Below are positions 15,236 to 23,831 of a stretch of 41,185 bases of DNA, piece after piece (the first letter of the stretch is position 1; the number at the start of each line of letters is the position of its first letter). The position numbers and the translations under genes were made by a program. The DNA is from an uncultured Clostridia bacterium (GTDB lineage: Bacteria > Bacillota > Clostridia > TANB77 > CAG-508). Below the pieces are notes generated by a model. That model was given only the letters and a program-made list of their open reading frames with translations, was not told the origin of the DNA and ran no database searches. The stretch covers positions 1 to 41,185 of the forward strand of contig CALXAD010000017.1 of the NCBI GenBank assembly GCA_944386195.1, written 5' to 3'.

Positions 15236-15649
15236 ATGTATGGTTTTAACAATATGCTAGGTATTATACTAGATAAAAATTATTTAAATAGATTATCAGA
15301 TGAAGAAAAAGGAATAATAAAAGTATATATTAAGATTTGTGAAGCTGTTATTGAAAAAAATATTATAGTTTTAGAAAAAGAAATTCCAAATATAAAAATA
15401 AAAAATATATTAAATGAAAGTAAATTAAAAAGTGAATGGATAGAAGATATAAAAAAAGAAAATATAAAATATTATGGAATAGAATTACTAAATACAAAAA
15501 TAACTATTAATAAAAATATAGCAGAAGTTAAGTCAAAAAACAAAATAAGAGCAAAAATATTTAATTATAGAGGAAGTTTTATAAAGACAAGCTATATGAA
15601 TTTTATTAAAGAAAATGAAAAGTTGAAAATTAATGATTTTTGTATATAA
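15236..15649 (+). CDS. Unknown protein, possibly NTF2/SnoaL-like
   Basis: 137 residues starting MYGFNNMLGIILDKNYLNRL. An N-terminal helix-rich half is followed by beta-strands KYYGIELLNTKITINKNIA, EVKSKNKIRAKIFNYRG and TSYMNFIKENEKLKINDFCI. A helix-then-sheet layout ending in an ION-F strand is common in NTF2-like proteins, but I cannot confirm the family. It lies 9 bases after the aldo/keto reductase and shares its ribosome spacing, so it should be co-transcribed and controlled by the same TetR regulator. Very Lys/Ile/Asn-rich, like the rest of the window. Confidence 0.5.
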   Translation: MYGFNNMLGIILDKNYLNRLSDEEKGIIKVYIKICEAVIEKNIIVLEKEIPNIKIKNILNESKLKSEWIEDIKKENIKYYGIELLNTKITINKNIAEVKSKNKIRAKIFNYRGSFIKTSYMNFIKENEKLKINDFCI

Positions 15650-15671
15650 TAAAAAAATGGAGGTAATTAGT

Positions 15672-16336
15672 ATGGTTAAAAAATTAGGATTTGGATGTAT
15701 GAGAATGCCATTATTAGATGAAAAAAATACTGAATCAATAGATAAAGAGAAAATGACTAAAATGATAGATAAATTTATAGAAGAAGGATTTACCTATTTT
15801 GACACATAGTAGTAATGGAACCAGTAAAAGGTGGAGGACTTGTAAATTTACCTGAAGAAGCAGAAAAAATTTATAAAGAATATAATAAAAATGCATCAAA
15901 TGCTTCTTGGGCTATTAGATGGGCAGCAAGTTTGGATGATGTATTTATGGTATTATCAGGAATGAGTAGTATAGAGCAAGTAAATGATAATACATCATTT
16001 ATGAAAGACTTTGTACCTATGAATGATAAAGAGAAAGAATTAGTTCAAAAAGTTGCAGATGTTATAAATAAAAAAGTTTGCATAGATTTAGAAGGATTAG
16101 AAAAATGTGATGAAGTATGTCCTCAAAATATACCAATATCAACATATATGAAGTTATATAATGAACATTATAAAATGGATTGCTATACAAATGCTATGGT
16201 TTATTATAATAATATAATTAGTAAAAATCCAAAAGCATCAGCTTGTATAAAATGTGGCAAATGCAACAAGACAATAGATAATAAACAAAACATTATGGAA
16301 TATGTAGAAAAATGTGCTAAATCATTTGAATTTTAA
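15672..16336 (+). pseudogene. Iron-sulfur aldo/keto reductase with large internal deletion
   Basis: ATG 15672 after GGAGGT reads MVKKLGFGCMRMPLLDEKNT and continues to GFTYFDT, then three stops in a row (15807-15815). The other frame resumes at once with IVVMEPVKGGGLVNLPEEAE, NASWAIRWAASLDDVFMVLSG and the C-terminal cysteine domain (CIDLEGLEKCDEVCPQNIPI; later CIKCGKC). Family members are about 370-380 residues, so roughly 160-170 residues, including the catalytic Lys and His and most of the barrel, are missing between YFDT and VMEP. The join is out of frame, so this is a true deletion remnant rather than a read error. Confidence 0.85.
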
Positions 16337-16346
16337 ATAACAGTTT

Positions 16347-16378
16347 AAAGAAAGTTATAAAAGTAACTTTCTTTTTTT
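16347..16378 (+). terminator. Terminator of the aldo/keto reductase operon
   Basis: AAAGAAAGTTA (16347-16357) pairs with TAACTTTCTTT (16364-16374), loop of 6, then T-run. Confidence 0.85.
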
Positions 16379-16474
16379 CTATAAAAATGTTGAAAAAAGT
16401 AAGTTATTATGATATAAAAAAATTAGAAACAAGTGAGAAAAAACAAATAATTAACGAAAGATAAGGAGGATAAA

Positions 16475-17146
16475 ATGGAGGAAAAAGAAGTTAAAAATGG
16501 CTCAACATACAGAAAAGTAGAAAATAAAAAACATAGAACAGGAATAACACTAAAAAGGTTTATATTTTTAGTATTTGCAATTGTATTAGTAATAATACTA
16601 ATCATAGGAATTAGATGGAGAATGTTATATAATATAGATGAAATATATAACCAATCAGAACTTAAGGATAATTGGCATTATTATTCAGATTCAGAAAGTA
16701 CAATAATGAATGTATATAGAAAAGGAAATATTTTGAAAATGAATGTTAGGCAAAAAAATGGAGAAGGAAACTTAACATTTTGGAAAGATGCAAGTACTGG
16801 GGAAGGATATGTATATTATAATGAGCCTATAAAAAAATATGCAAATTATGAAGGTGGATTAGTATCAGATTTACCATCATCAAGTCTAGGAACAAATGAT
16901 AATAATACAAGATTTTTGATGTCTGTAACACCAAATTTATGGATAGGAACGGGTAAGTATGATAATAAAGATTGTTATGTATTAAGTATAGGAGAGCAAA
17001 AGGAATATATTGACAGAGAAACTGGATTATTGTTAGCAGTATTTGAAGATAATAAGCAAATTAGAAATGTAGAATATGAATTTGGAGAAGTAACAGATGA
17101 GGATGTTGCAAAGCCAGATTTATCACAATATGAATATATTAAATAA
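16475..17146 (+). CDS. Single-pass membrane protein, unknown function
   Basis: 223 residues; ATG 16475 after AAGGAGGAT. A basic cytoplasmic stretch of 27 residues (YRKVENKKHRTGITLKR) leads to one transmembrane helix (FIFLVFAIVLVIILIIGI, about 29-46), then an extracytoplasmic domain of about 175 residues. Late strands such as WIGTGKYDNKDCYVLSIG and YIDRETGLLLAVFE resemble LolA/outer-membrane-carrier-like sheets seen in Gram-positive sporulation and envelope proteins, so it may bind a lipid or peptide at the membrane. This is inference from pattern only. It is monocistronic: terminators lie on both sides. Confidence 0.65.
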   Translation: MEEKEVKNGSTYRKVENKKHRTGITLKRFIFLVFAIVLVIILIIGIRWRMLYNIDEIYNQSELKDNWHYYSDSESTIMNVYRKGNILKMNVRQKNGEGNLTFWKDASTGEGYVYYNEPIKKYANYEGGLVSDLPSSSLGTNDNNTRFLMSVTPNLWIGTGKYDNKDCYVLSIGEQKEYIDRETGLLLAVFEDNKQIRNVEYEFGEVTDEDVAKPDLSQYEYIK

Positions 17147-17154
17147 AAAATAAG

Positions 17155-17187
17155 GTCAATAGTAATTTATAAGCTATTGACTTTTTT
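17155..17187 (+). terminator. Intrinsic terminator
   Basis: GTCAATAG (17155-17162) and CTATTGAC (17174-17181) with an 11-base loop, followed by TTTTTT. Confidence 0.85.
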
Positions 17188-17267
17188 AATTGAATTTTTA
17201 AAAGTAAAGTGATATTATATGAATATAAAATTATATGGCAAATTAATTGCCAAGAAGGAGGTTTTAT

Positions 17268-18155
17268 ATGGATTTAAAAAAATTATTTGGGTATGAGGGG
17301 AAAACAGTAGTCATTACAGGTTCTGCTTCAGGAATGAGTAAATCAGCTACTGAATTATTATTAGAATTAGGAGCAAAAGTGTATGCAATAGATATTAACA
17401 AAATAGATTTACCAGTAACAAAAGCATTTCAGGCAGATATGAGTAAAAAAGAAGAAATAGATAAAGTAATAGAAGAATTACCTGAAAAAATTGATGCATT
17501 ATTCCTATGCCATGGAATTGCAGCTTTTCCTGGAAAAGAATTATTAGTACAAAAAGTAAATTTCTATAGTCAAAAATATATGACTGAAAAATTACTAGAT
17601 AGAATATCAGAACATGGTTCAGTTACATATATTTCATCTGTTGGTGGATTTGGATGGCAACAAGTTTATAATAAAGCAGTAGAACTTATTAATTTACCTA
17701 CATGGGAAGATGCAATGGAATGGTATGATAAACATCCAGATTTAATAAAAAGTGCTTATGTTTTCGCAAAACAATGCTTAGAGTCATATGTAACTTATAA
17801 ATGTATGTCACCTGAATTTATAAATAAGAAAATAAGAATAAATGCAATTAACCCAGGAGATACAACAACTGGTTTAACAGAAGATTTTAATAAATCTACA
17901 AGTCCAAATGGTGATGTAAAAGAAGGAGAAGAAATGATTTCAAATATCTTCTTAAAAAGTTGGAATGGATATCCAGCTGAACCAAAAGATATGGGATATC
18001 CAATGGTAGTAATTGGTAGCGATATTTGTTCTTATATGTCAGGACAACTAATTTATATAGATTATGGTTTAACTTCTTCTTGGACAAGTTTAGCATTATT
18101 ACAGGCAAATAATAAATCAATAGAAGAACTTTCAGCAGAAGCAAATAATAAATAG
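17268..18155 (+). CDS. Short-chain dehydrogenase/reductase
   Basis: 295 residues from ATG 17268, just after AAGGAGG (17255-17261). An upstream TTG at 17247 lacks a site and is rejected. Rossmann motif TGSASGMSKS (family TGxxxGxG with the last Gly replaced), Asp in VYAIDIN favouring NAD, LFLCHGIA for NNAG, catalytic Ser in YISSVGGFG, and SAYVFAKQCLE giving the YxxxK pair. The inserted segment between Ser and Tyr and the C-terminal extension resemble coniferyl-alcohol and 3-alpha-hydroxysteroid dehydrogenase-like SDRs. In a gut bacterium a steroid or bile-acid substrate is possible but unproven. The ZIP transporter follows 30 bases later and may share its mRNA. Confidence 0.85.
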   Translation: MDLKKLFGYEGKTVVITGSASGMSKSATELLLELGAKVYAIDINKIDLPVTKAFQADMSKKEEIDKVIEELPEKIDALFLCHGIAAFPGKELLVQKVNFYSQKYMTEKLLDRISEHGSVTYISSVGGFGWQQVYNKAVELINLPTWEDAMEWYDKHPDLIKSAYVFAKQCLESYVTYKCMSPEFINKKIRINAINPGDTTTGLTEDFNKSTSPNGDVKEGEEMISNIFLKSWNGYPAEPKDMGYPMVVIGSDICSYMSGQLIYIDYGLTSSWTSLALLQANNKSIEELSAEANNK

Positions 18156-18185
18156 TTATTTGCCAAATAGAATAGGAGAGATTTA

Positions 18186-18965
18186 ATGGAAAACATCTTA
18201 ATAGGATTATTAATTCCTTTTTTGGGAACTACATTAGGTTCAGCAATGGTATTTTTAATGAGAGATAAGATAAATCTTAAAGTACAAAAATTATTGTTAG
18301 GATTTGCATCAGGTGTAATGATAGCAGCATCTATTTGGTCACTAATAACGCCAGCAATAGATATGGCAGAAGAACAAGGAAAAATTCCTTGGATACCAGC
18401 ATCAATAGGCTTTTTGCTAGGAATTGTATTTTTATTAATTTTAGATAGTCTTATACCACATTTACATTTAGATTCTAAAAAGCCAGAAGGTATAAAGTCA
18501 AAATTAAAAAATACAACAATGATGGTATTAGCTGTAACACTTCATAATATTCCAGAAGGTATGGCAGTTGGTGTTGTATTTGCAGGAGTCTTAGCTCAAA
18601 ACGCGACAATAACTTTAGCTGGAGCGTTTGCTTTATCAATAGGAATAGCAATACAAAACTTTCCAGAAGGTGCTATAATATCAATGCCTTTAAAAAACGA
18701 AGGAATGTCAAAGACTAAAGCATTTATTTATGGAACTTTATCTGGTATTGTAGAACCAATAGGAGCAATTATAACAATATTACTTACAAGTGTTATAACA
18801 CCAATATTACCATATATACTTTCTTTTGCAGCAGGTGCAATGATTTATGTTGTAGTTGAGGAGTTGATACCAGAATCACAATCAGGAGAACATTCAAATA
18901 TAGGAACTATTGGAGTTGCAATAGGTTTTGTTATAATGATGATTTTAGATATAGCTCTTGGATAA
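18186..18965 (+). CDS. ZIP-family divalent metal transporter
   Basis: 259 residues with about eight membrane helices. Metal-site motifs are in TM4 and TM5: HNIPEGMAVGV and the paired FPEGAIISMPLKN, plus LHL/HLHLD in the loop (LIPHLHLDSKK) and late VVVEELIPES. This is the GufA-like ZIP branch with HNxPE. It imports zinc or related metals down a gradient across the cytoplasmic membrane. Ribosome site AGGAGA precedes ATG 18186. No metal-regulator site was recognised upstream, and it may be transcribed with the SDR gene. Confidence 0.93.
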   Translation: MENILIGLLIPFLGTTLGSAMVFLMRDKINLKVQKLLLGFASGVMIAASIWSLITPAIDMAEEQGKIPWIPASIGFLLGIVFLLILDSLIPHLHLDSKKPEGIKSKLKNTTMMVLAVTLHNIPEGMAVGVVFAGVLAQNATITLAGAFALSIGIAIQNFPEGAIISMPLKNEGMSKTKAFIYGTLSGIVEPIGAIITILLTSVITPILPYILSFAAGAMIYVVVEELIPESQSGEHSNIGTIGVAIGFVIMMILDIALG

Positions 18966-19021
18966 AAATGTAAAACATATTTTGACCTAAAAATTCATAA
19001 AAGCTTAAGAAATAATAAAAA

Positions 19022-19047
19022 GATTCATAAGAATCAGATGCTATAAT
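19022..19047 (+). promoter_or_regulatory. -10 box with an overlapping small palindrome
   Basis: GATTC-ataa-GAATC (19022-19035) sits directly before TATAAT (19042-19047), upstream of the CmpB-like gene. The -35 region is weak. The palindrome lies where a repressor or activator would touch RNA polymerase, but the arms are only 5 bp. Confidence 0.35.
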
Positions 19048-19065
19048 GAATTTGGAGGAAGAAAT

Positions 19066-19731
19066 ATGGAAGATATAAAAAGAAGAAAAACAATAAATAA
19101 ACTAATAAAAATATTTTGGGTATTTATAATAGGAAGTGTAATGGGTTATATTTTAGAAATGATTGTAGGTTTAGTACAAAATGGACATTTTGTATCTAGA
19201 CAAGGATTACTTATTGGACCATTTATACAAGTGTATGGTTTAGGGCTTGTTACATATTATTTAGTAATTTCTAAAATAGAAACAAAAAGTAATTTAAAAA
19301 TATTTATATTATCAATGATATTAGGAGGTATAATAGAATATTTATTTTCATATTTCCAAGAAAAATTATTTGGAACTATATCTTGGGATTACACTAATTT
19401 ACCATTTAATATAAATGGAAGAACGAGCTTGTTACACTGTTTATACTGGGGAACAGGAGGTATCTTATTTGTTAAATTTATACTTCCATATATAGATAGA
19501 TTAGATAATTTATATAAATATAAAAGTTATAAAATAGTAACAACATTTTTAGTTTTATTTATTTGTTTTGATATTACTATTTCTGGATTAGCAGGTACAA
19601 GATATCTAGAAAGAAGAAAAAATATGGAAGCTAAAAATGATATGGATGTATTTTTTGATATTTATTATCCAGATTCAAAATTAAAAGAAATATATTCTAA
19701 TGCAAAAGAGGTAAAAATAGATGAGTTGTGA
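19066..19731 (+). CDS. CmpB-like putative ABC-transporter membrane protein
   Basis: 221 residues, PF06541-type. Several membrane helices and the family signature in order: GYILEMIVG, LLIGPFIQVYGLGLV, ILGGIIEYLFSYFQEKLFG, ISWDYTNLPFNINGRTSLLH, then CLYWGTGGILFV. The conserved GP...YG, GG..EY and WDY..PFN...GR elements are all present. Family members are small integral membrane proteins of Firmicutes and are annotated as a type IV ABC permease, but no ATPase is adjacent and transport is unproven. Ribosome site GGAGG precedes ATG 19066. A terminator hairpin overlaps its stop codon. Confidence 0.88.
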   Translation: MEDIKRRKTINKLIKIFWVFIIGSVMGYILEMIVGLVQNGHFVSRQGLLIGPFIQVYGLGLVTYYLVISKIETKSNLKIFILSMILGGIIEYLFSYFQEKLFGTISWDYTNLPFNINGRTSLLHCLYWGTGGILFVKFILPYIDRLDNLYKYKSYKIVTTFLVLFICFDITISGLAGTRYLERRKNMEAKNDMDVFFDIYYPDSKLKEIYSNAKEVKIDEL

Positions 19732-19761
19732 GAGTAGTTATATTGATAATTACTCTCTTTT
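19730..19761 (+). terminator. Terminator after the CmpB-like gene
   Basis: GAGAGTA (19730-19736) and TACTCTC (19751-19757) then TTTTA. The 5' arm overlaps the end of the gene. Confidence 0.7.
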
Positions 19762-19799
19762 ATGTTAGTATTATTTAAAATAGAATTGGAGAAATTAAA

Positions 19800-20828
19800 A
19801 TGAATATAGAAGAAAAAATATTTAAAAAAGAAAAATTAAATAGAAAGAAATTAATTAAATATGGATTTAAAAAACAAGGAGAAGTATATAAATATTCCAA
19901 AAAATTTATGAATGATAATTTTAGAGCAGATATTTATATTAATGAAAATGGAAATGTTATTGGTAAAGTATATGATTTAGAAATGGAAGAAGAATATACA
20001 AATTTTCGTATAGAAGATGCAATTGGAGAGTTTGTAAATACAGTTAAAGAGGAATATATAAAAATTTTAAATGAAATAAAAGATAATTGCTTTGAAAAAG
20101 AGTATTTTATATATGAACAATCAAATAAAATAGCAGGTATGATATACGAAAAATATAAGGTAACTCCAGAGTTTTTATGGGAGAAGTTTCCAAATTATGG
20201 AGTATTTAAAAATAAAAGAAGTGGTAAATGGTTTGGAATAATTATGAATATTGATAAAAGTAAAATTATTCCAGAAGAAAAAGGTGAAATAGAAATACTA
20301 AATGTAAAACTAGATGATGAGGTGGAAAAATACTTAAAACAAAAGGGAATATATCCATCATATCATTTAAGTAAAAAATCATGGGTAAGTATAATATTAG
20401 ATGATACTCTACCAGATGAAAAAATAATGAATTTGGTAAATATAAGTTTTGAAAATTCTGATATTAAAGGAGAATGGATAGTTCCAGCAAATCCTAAATA
20501 TTATGATGTAATAAATGCTTTTAATAATACAGATACAATTACTTGGAAACAATCAAATAATATTATGAATGGAGATATTGTGTATTTATATGTTGCAAAA
20601 CCTTATTCAGCAATTATGTTTAAGTGCGAAGTTTTAGAAACTAATATTCCTTATAAATATAAAAATAAATATCTTTCAATAAAAAATGTAATGAAAATAA
20701 AATTACTAAAAAAATATAAACAAAATGAATTTACTTTTGAAAAATTAAATGAATGTGGAATAAAAGCGGTAAGAGGACCAAGAAGTGTTACAAGCAATTT
20801 AAGTAAAGAATTAAATAGGAAAAAATAA
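19800..20828 (+). CDS. MmcQ/YjbR-like protein with C-terminal EVE-like domain
   Basis: 342 residues. The first about 220 resemble the MmcQ/YjbR family, apparently in two parts: IFKKEKLNRKKLIKYGFKKQ near the start, and then VTPEFLWEKFPNYGVFKNKR, KWFGIIMNI, the signature GIYPSYHLSKKSWVSIILDD and PDEKIMNLVNISFE. The rest begins EWIVPANPKYYDVINAF and continues TITWKQSNNIMNGDIVYLYV and AIMFKCEVLETNI, the pattern of a PUA-like EVE domain, which in other proteins reads modified DNA or RNA bases. The fusion suggests a nucleic-acid-binding protein. Its partner is unknown and there is no obvious operon. Ribosome site GGAGAA is a moderate match. Confidence 0.75.
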   Translation: MNIEEKIFKKEKLNRKKLIKYGFKKQGEVYKYSKKFMNDNFRADIYINENGNVIGKVYDLEMEEEYTNFRIEDAIGEFVNTVKEEYIKILNEIKDNCFEKEYFIYEQSNKIAGMIYEKYKVTPEFLWEKFPNYGVFKNKRSGKWFGIIMNIDKSKIIPEEKGEIEILNVKLDDEVEKYLKQKGIYPSYHLSKKSWVSIILDDTLPDEKIMNLVNISFENSDIKGEWIVPANPKYYDVINAFNNTDTITWKQSNNIMNGDIVYLYVAKPYSAIMFKCEVLETNIPYKYKNKYLSIKNVMKIKLLKKYKQNEFTFEKLNECGIKAVRGPRSVTSNLSKELNRKK

Positions 20829-20914
20829 AAATACCCTCTTATTTACAATGTATTTTTATAGGAATATAATTTATACAAAGTTATACAACAAAAATTAAAC
20901 CAATTCGTGTAGAA

Positions 20915-21379
20915 ATGGAAATGATTTTTAAAAATGAAAAAGGCGAGTATTTATTTGGAGCAAAACAAGAAATTTGCCCAATAGATGTAGATACAAGAAA
21001 AATTAGAAAAGTAAGTACAATTCACTATCCACAAGATATGGAAACTAAAGAAGCGGTTGATAAAGAGCCATATTTTAAATTAATTCAAAAATTTACAGAA
21101 GATGATTTTGTATATGAACAAAAAATATATTCACAAGACATTGATTTTAGTAGACATACAAATAATGCTGTTTATGTAAGACTTATTGCAAATGCTTTAT
21201 CTTGTGAGTTTTTGGATAAAAATCAAATAACAGATTTTGAGATTCATTATATAAATGAATCAGTAGAAGGACAAGTTTTAAGAATTTATAAAAAAGAAAG
21301 AGAAAACGAAATAGAATTTCTAATAAAAGAAAATGATAGAGAAATTTCAAGAGCAATTTTAAAATATAAAAATAGATAA
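20915..21379 (+). pseudogene. Acyl-ACP thioesterase remnant lacking its N-terminal hotdog
   Basis: 154 residues from ATG 20915, of which about 85 belong to the second hotdog of a bacterial acyl-ACP thioesterase: FVYEQKIYSQDIDFSRHTNN (family D-x-x-x-H-x-N-N), then VYVRLIANAL and FEIHYINESVEGQVL. The preceding part (EMIFKNEKGEYLFGAKQEIC) is the end of the first hotdog. Complete proteins are about 240-250 residues, so the first about 90, including the start of domain one, are missing. The frame opens only after a TAA near 20863, and no ribosome site precedes 20915. It likely once released fatty acids from acyl carrier protein. Confidence 0.7.
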
Positions 21380-21387
21380 ATTATATG

Positions 21388-21424
21388 CTCATTTTGTAAA
21401 AATATTTACTTTTTATAAAATGAG
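21388..21424 (+). terminator. Long hairpin, possible terminator
   Basis: CTCATTTTGTAAAAA (21388-21402) pairs with TTTTTATAAAATGAG (21410-21424), one mismatch. A weak T-run follows. Confidence 0.5.
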
Positions 21425-21487
21425 TATTACTATATATATAAGATTTTTTAAGTAAAAAATAGTATTATTTATAAAAGGAAAGAAAAA

Positions 21488-21967
21488 ATGGAATTTATTA
21501 TTTCTACAATATTTTTATTATTGCTATTTTTAGGAATGTTTGTACCATATATAGTATTTTTGGCAGTAATTGCTGTAATAGTTTTTACAATTACAACAAA
21601 AATGATAGCAAGTAAAACTCTCAAAGTAGCAATAATTGTAGTAGTTTTACTTTATGGATTTGTAATATTGGGAAGTTTTAAAACAGAAACACCTGATAAT
21701 GTATATACAGAAATTAAAAAAATTGATGATAATCAAAGTCTTCTAGGCTTATCTTCAGAAGAGGTTGTAAATATATTAGGAGAGCCAGATAGTCAATCTA
21801 CAAATAAAGAGAACAAAAAACAATATGTTTATGATGCAGGAAATGTGCTAAAAGAATCTTATTGGGGACATTCTTATTATCACGATTATTATAATTTCTA
21901 CGTATATTTTGATGAAAATGATAAAGTAGAAGATACTTTTATAAAAACACTTCCAAGAGAAGATTAG
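21488..21967 (+). CDS. Membrane protein with SmpA/OmlA-like domain
   Basis: 159 residues; AAAGGAAAG before ATG 21488. Two membrane helices (about 3-34 and 42-62) are followed by a domain with the SmpA/OmlA (BLIP-like) pattern: SLLGLSSEEVVNILGEPDS, QYVYDAGNV, YYNFYVYFDENDKVED. The GLSxxEVxxxLGxP start and strand ending are typical of small assembly or inhibitor domains, here facing outward. Function unknown. It lies 30 bases before the patatin-like gene and may be co-transcribed with it. Confidence 0.7.
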   Translation: MEFIISTIFLLLLFLGMFVPYIVFLAVIAVIVFTITTKMIASKTLKVAIIVVVLLYGFVILGSFKTETPDNVYTEIKKIDDNQSLLGLSSEEVVNILGEPDSQSTNKENKKQYVYDAGNVLKESYWGHSYYHDYYNFYVYFDENDKVEDTFIKTLPRED

Positions 21968-21997
21968 TTTAAAAAATATTTTTTGATGGAGAAAATT

Positions 21998-22837
21998 ATG
22001 AAAGTAGGATTATTACTAGAAGGCGGAGCAATGAGATGCATGTATACAGAAGGAGTTATAGATGTATTTTTAGAAAATAATATAAAAATAGATGGAATTG
22101 TAGGTGTCTCAGCAGGAGCTTTATTTGGAATTAATTATAAATCAAAACAAATAGGAAGAGGCTTAAGATATAGTAAAAAATATGCTAAAAATAAAGATTA
22201 TATGGGGTTATATTCATATCTAACAACAGGAAATATAATGAACGAAGATTTTTGTTTCAATAGAATAGTAAATGAATTAGACCCATTAGATTATGAAACA
22301 TTTAAAAATTCAAAAGTGGATTTTTATGCAGTTGTAACTAATTTGGAGACAGGAAAGGCTGAATATATTAAAATAGAAGATTTAAGAGATAAAAATAGTT
22401 TAGAATTTTTAAGAGCATCTGGTTCAATGCCGTTTGTATCTAAACCAGTAGTAGTAAATAATAAAAAGTATTTAGATGGAGGGATAGCAGATAGTATCCC
22501 AATAGATAAAATAAATAATATGGGGTTTGATAAGATAATAGTTGTTTTAACAAGACCCAAAGAATATAAAAAGAGAAAAAGTAATCAAATATTCCCCAAA
22601 ATTTATTATAAAAAATATCCAAAATTTGTAGAAGCTATAAATAATAGATATATAAAATATAATGAAGAACTTGAAAAAGTGGAGAGATTAGAAAAAGAAG
22701 GAAGGATTTTAGTTATTAGACCATCTAAATTAGTTAAAATAAAAAGAATAGAAAAGGATGCTAATAAATTACAAGAAATGTATAGCTTAGGACAAAAAGA
22801 TGCATTAAATTTATTAGATAAAATAAAAAATTACTAA
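21998..22837 (+). CDS. Patatin-like phospholipase
   Basis: 279 residues from ATG 21998, which has GGAG at the right distance; ATG 21986 would overlap that site. Motifs: oxyanion loop LLLEGGAMRCMYTEGVID, nucleophile elbow GVSAGALFG (GxSxG), catalytic Asp in DGGIADSIP. Together these make the Ser-Asp dyad of the RssA/YjjU branch. The protein is cytoplasmic with no signal peptide and would hydrolyse an acyl ester of phospholipid. After the catalytic domain come a lysine-rich helix (YKKRKSNQIFPKIYYKK) and a C-terminal helical tail typical of the family. Intact and followed by a terminator. Confidence 0.92.
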   Translation: MKVGLLLEGGAMRCMYTEGVIDVFLENNIKIDGIVGVSAGALFGINYKSKQIGRGLRYSKKYAKNKDYMGLYSYLTTGNIMNEDFCFNRIVNELDPLDYETFKNSKVDFYAVVTNLETGKAEYIKIEDLRDKNSLEFLRASGSMPFVSKPVVVNNKKYLDGGIADSIPIDKINNMGFDKIIVVLTRPKEYKKRKSNQIFPKIYYKKYPKFVEAINNRYIKYNEELEKVERLEKEGRILVIRPSKLVKIKRIEKDANKLQEMYSLGQKDALNLLDKIKNY

Positions 22838-22838
22838 A

Positions 22839-22873
22839 TAGGAAGTATGTTTTATGTATTTCCTAATTTTTTT
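22839..22873 (+). terminator. Intrinsic terminator
   Basis: TAGGAA (22839-22844) and TTCCTA (22860-22865) flanking an extended AT stem, then seven Ts. Confidence 0.7.
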
Positions 22874-22936
22874 ATTGTTTGACTTTTCATTATTATATTA
22901 ATATAATAATGAAAATAAAAAGTAGATGGAGAATGT

Positions 22937-23711
22937 ATGGATGAGAAATTAGTAAAGGAATTTTTAATAATTACATTTGTTATAATGATAATATTTTGGG
23001 GGCGGATGTGCTTTAATTAGCCAAATATTTAATTTAACAATAGATAATACATTTTTAAAAATGATGCATATAGTTGGAGTATTTTCCCCAACTATTGCTT
23101 CCTATATATCACTAAAAAGAAATAATAAGGTTAAAAATTTTAAAGAATGGTTAAAAAATATATTTGATATAAAACATAATATATGGAATTATATTTTAGT
23201 AATTATGTTTGTATTTATTTATTATGTTTTTGGATGTGCAATAAATGGATTTAAAATTGGTACTCCTTTGTTTATGCTTATAGTAATTTTACCGACGATG
23301 TTGTTTAGTGGTGGAAATGAAGAAGTTGGTTGGAGAATGATTTTACAACCTGAGTTAGAAAAGAAATTTGGATTTAATGTAGCAACGTTTTTTACAGCAA
23401 TTATATGGTGGGTATGGCATTTACCAATATTTTTCATAAAAGGAACAGCAAATGCAAACATGGATTATTTCCTTTTTGGAATAATGTGTTTAACTTTATC
23501 TTATGCATTAGCAACAATAAGAAATGTGTCAAAAGGAGTATTTCCTTGTATATTATTCCATTCATTAATAAATGCTTTTTCTGCAATATTACTATTTAGC
23601 TTTAGTTATTTAAGTTGTATTGCAACTTTAGTTGTAACAGTTATTTTATCAATAATAATTGTAAATACAAAAAAATATATAGAAAAACAAAATAAAATAA
23701 AAGTGAGTTAA
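22937..23711 (+). pseudogene. CPBP-family intramembrane protease, frameshifted near the start
   Basis: ATG 22937 with GGAG at 22928-22931 reads MDEKLVKEFLIITFVIMIIF and stops at about 23019. Removing the C at 23003 (TTTTGGGGGcGGATGTGC) gives F-W-G-G-C-A and joins to ALISQIFNLTIDNT and the rest. The protein, about 257 residues, has around eight helices and the protease motifs GGNEEVGWRMILQPEL (EExxxR), WWVWHLPIF (FxxxH class) and a late ILFHSLINAF. CPBP proteins are glutamate intramembrane proteases or bacteriocin-immunity proteins. One of three C insertions before GGA in the window. Confidence 0.85.
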
Positions 23712-23831
23712 AGGTATAAAGAATAAAAAAGAAAAATTAAAAAATTAAGAGATAAATATTAAAAAAATATAGTTTATTTTAAATTAATATGATAAAATAA
23801 TTAAAGAAAATGGAAAAGGAGATGGATTTAT

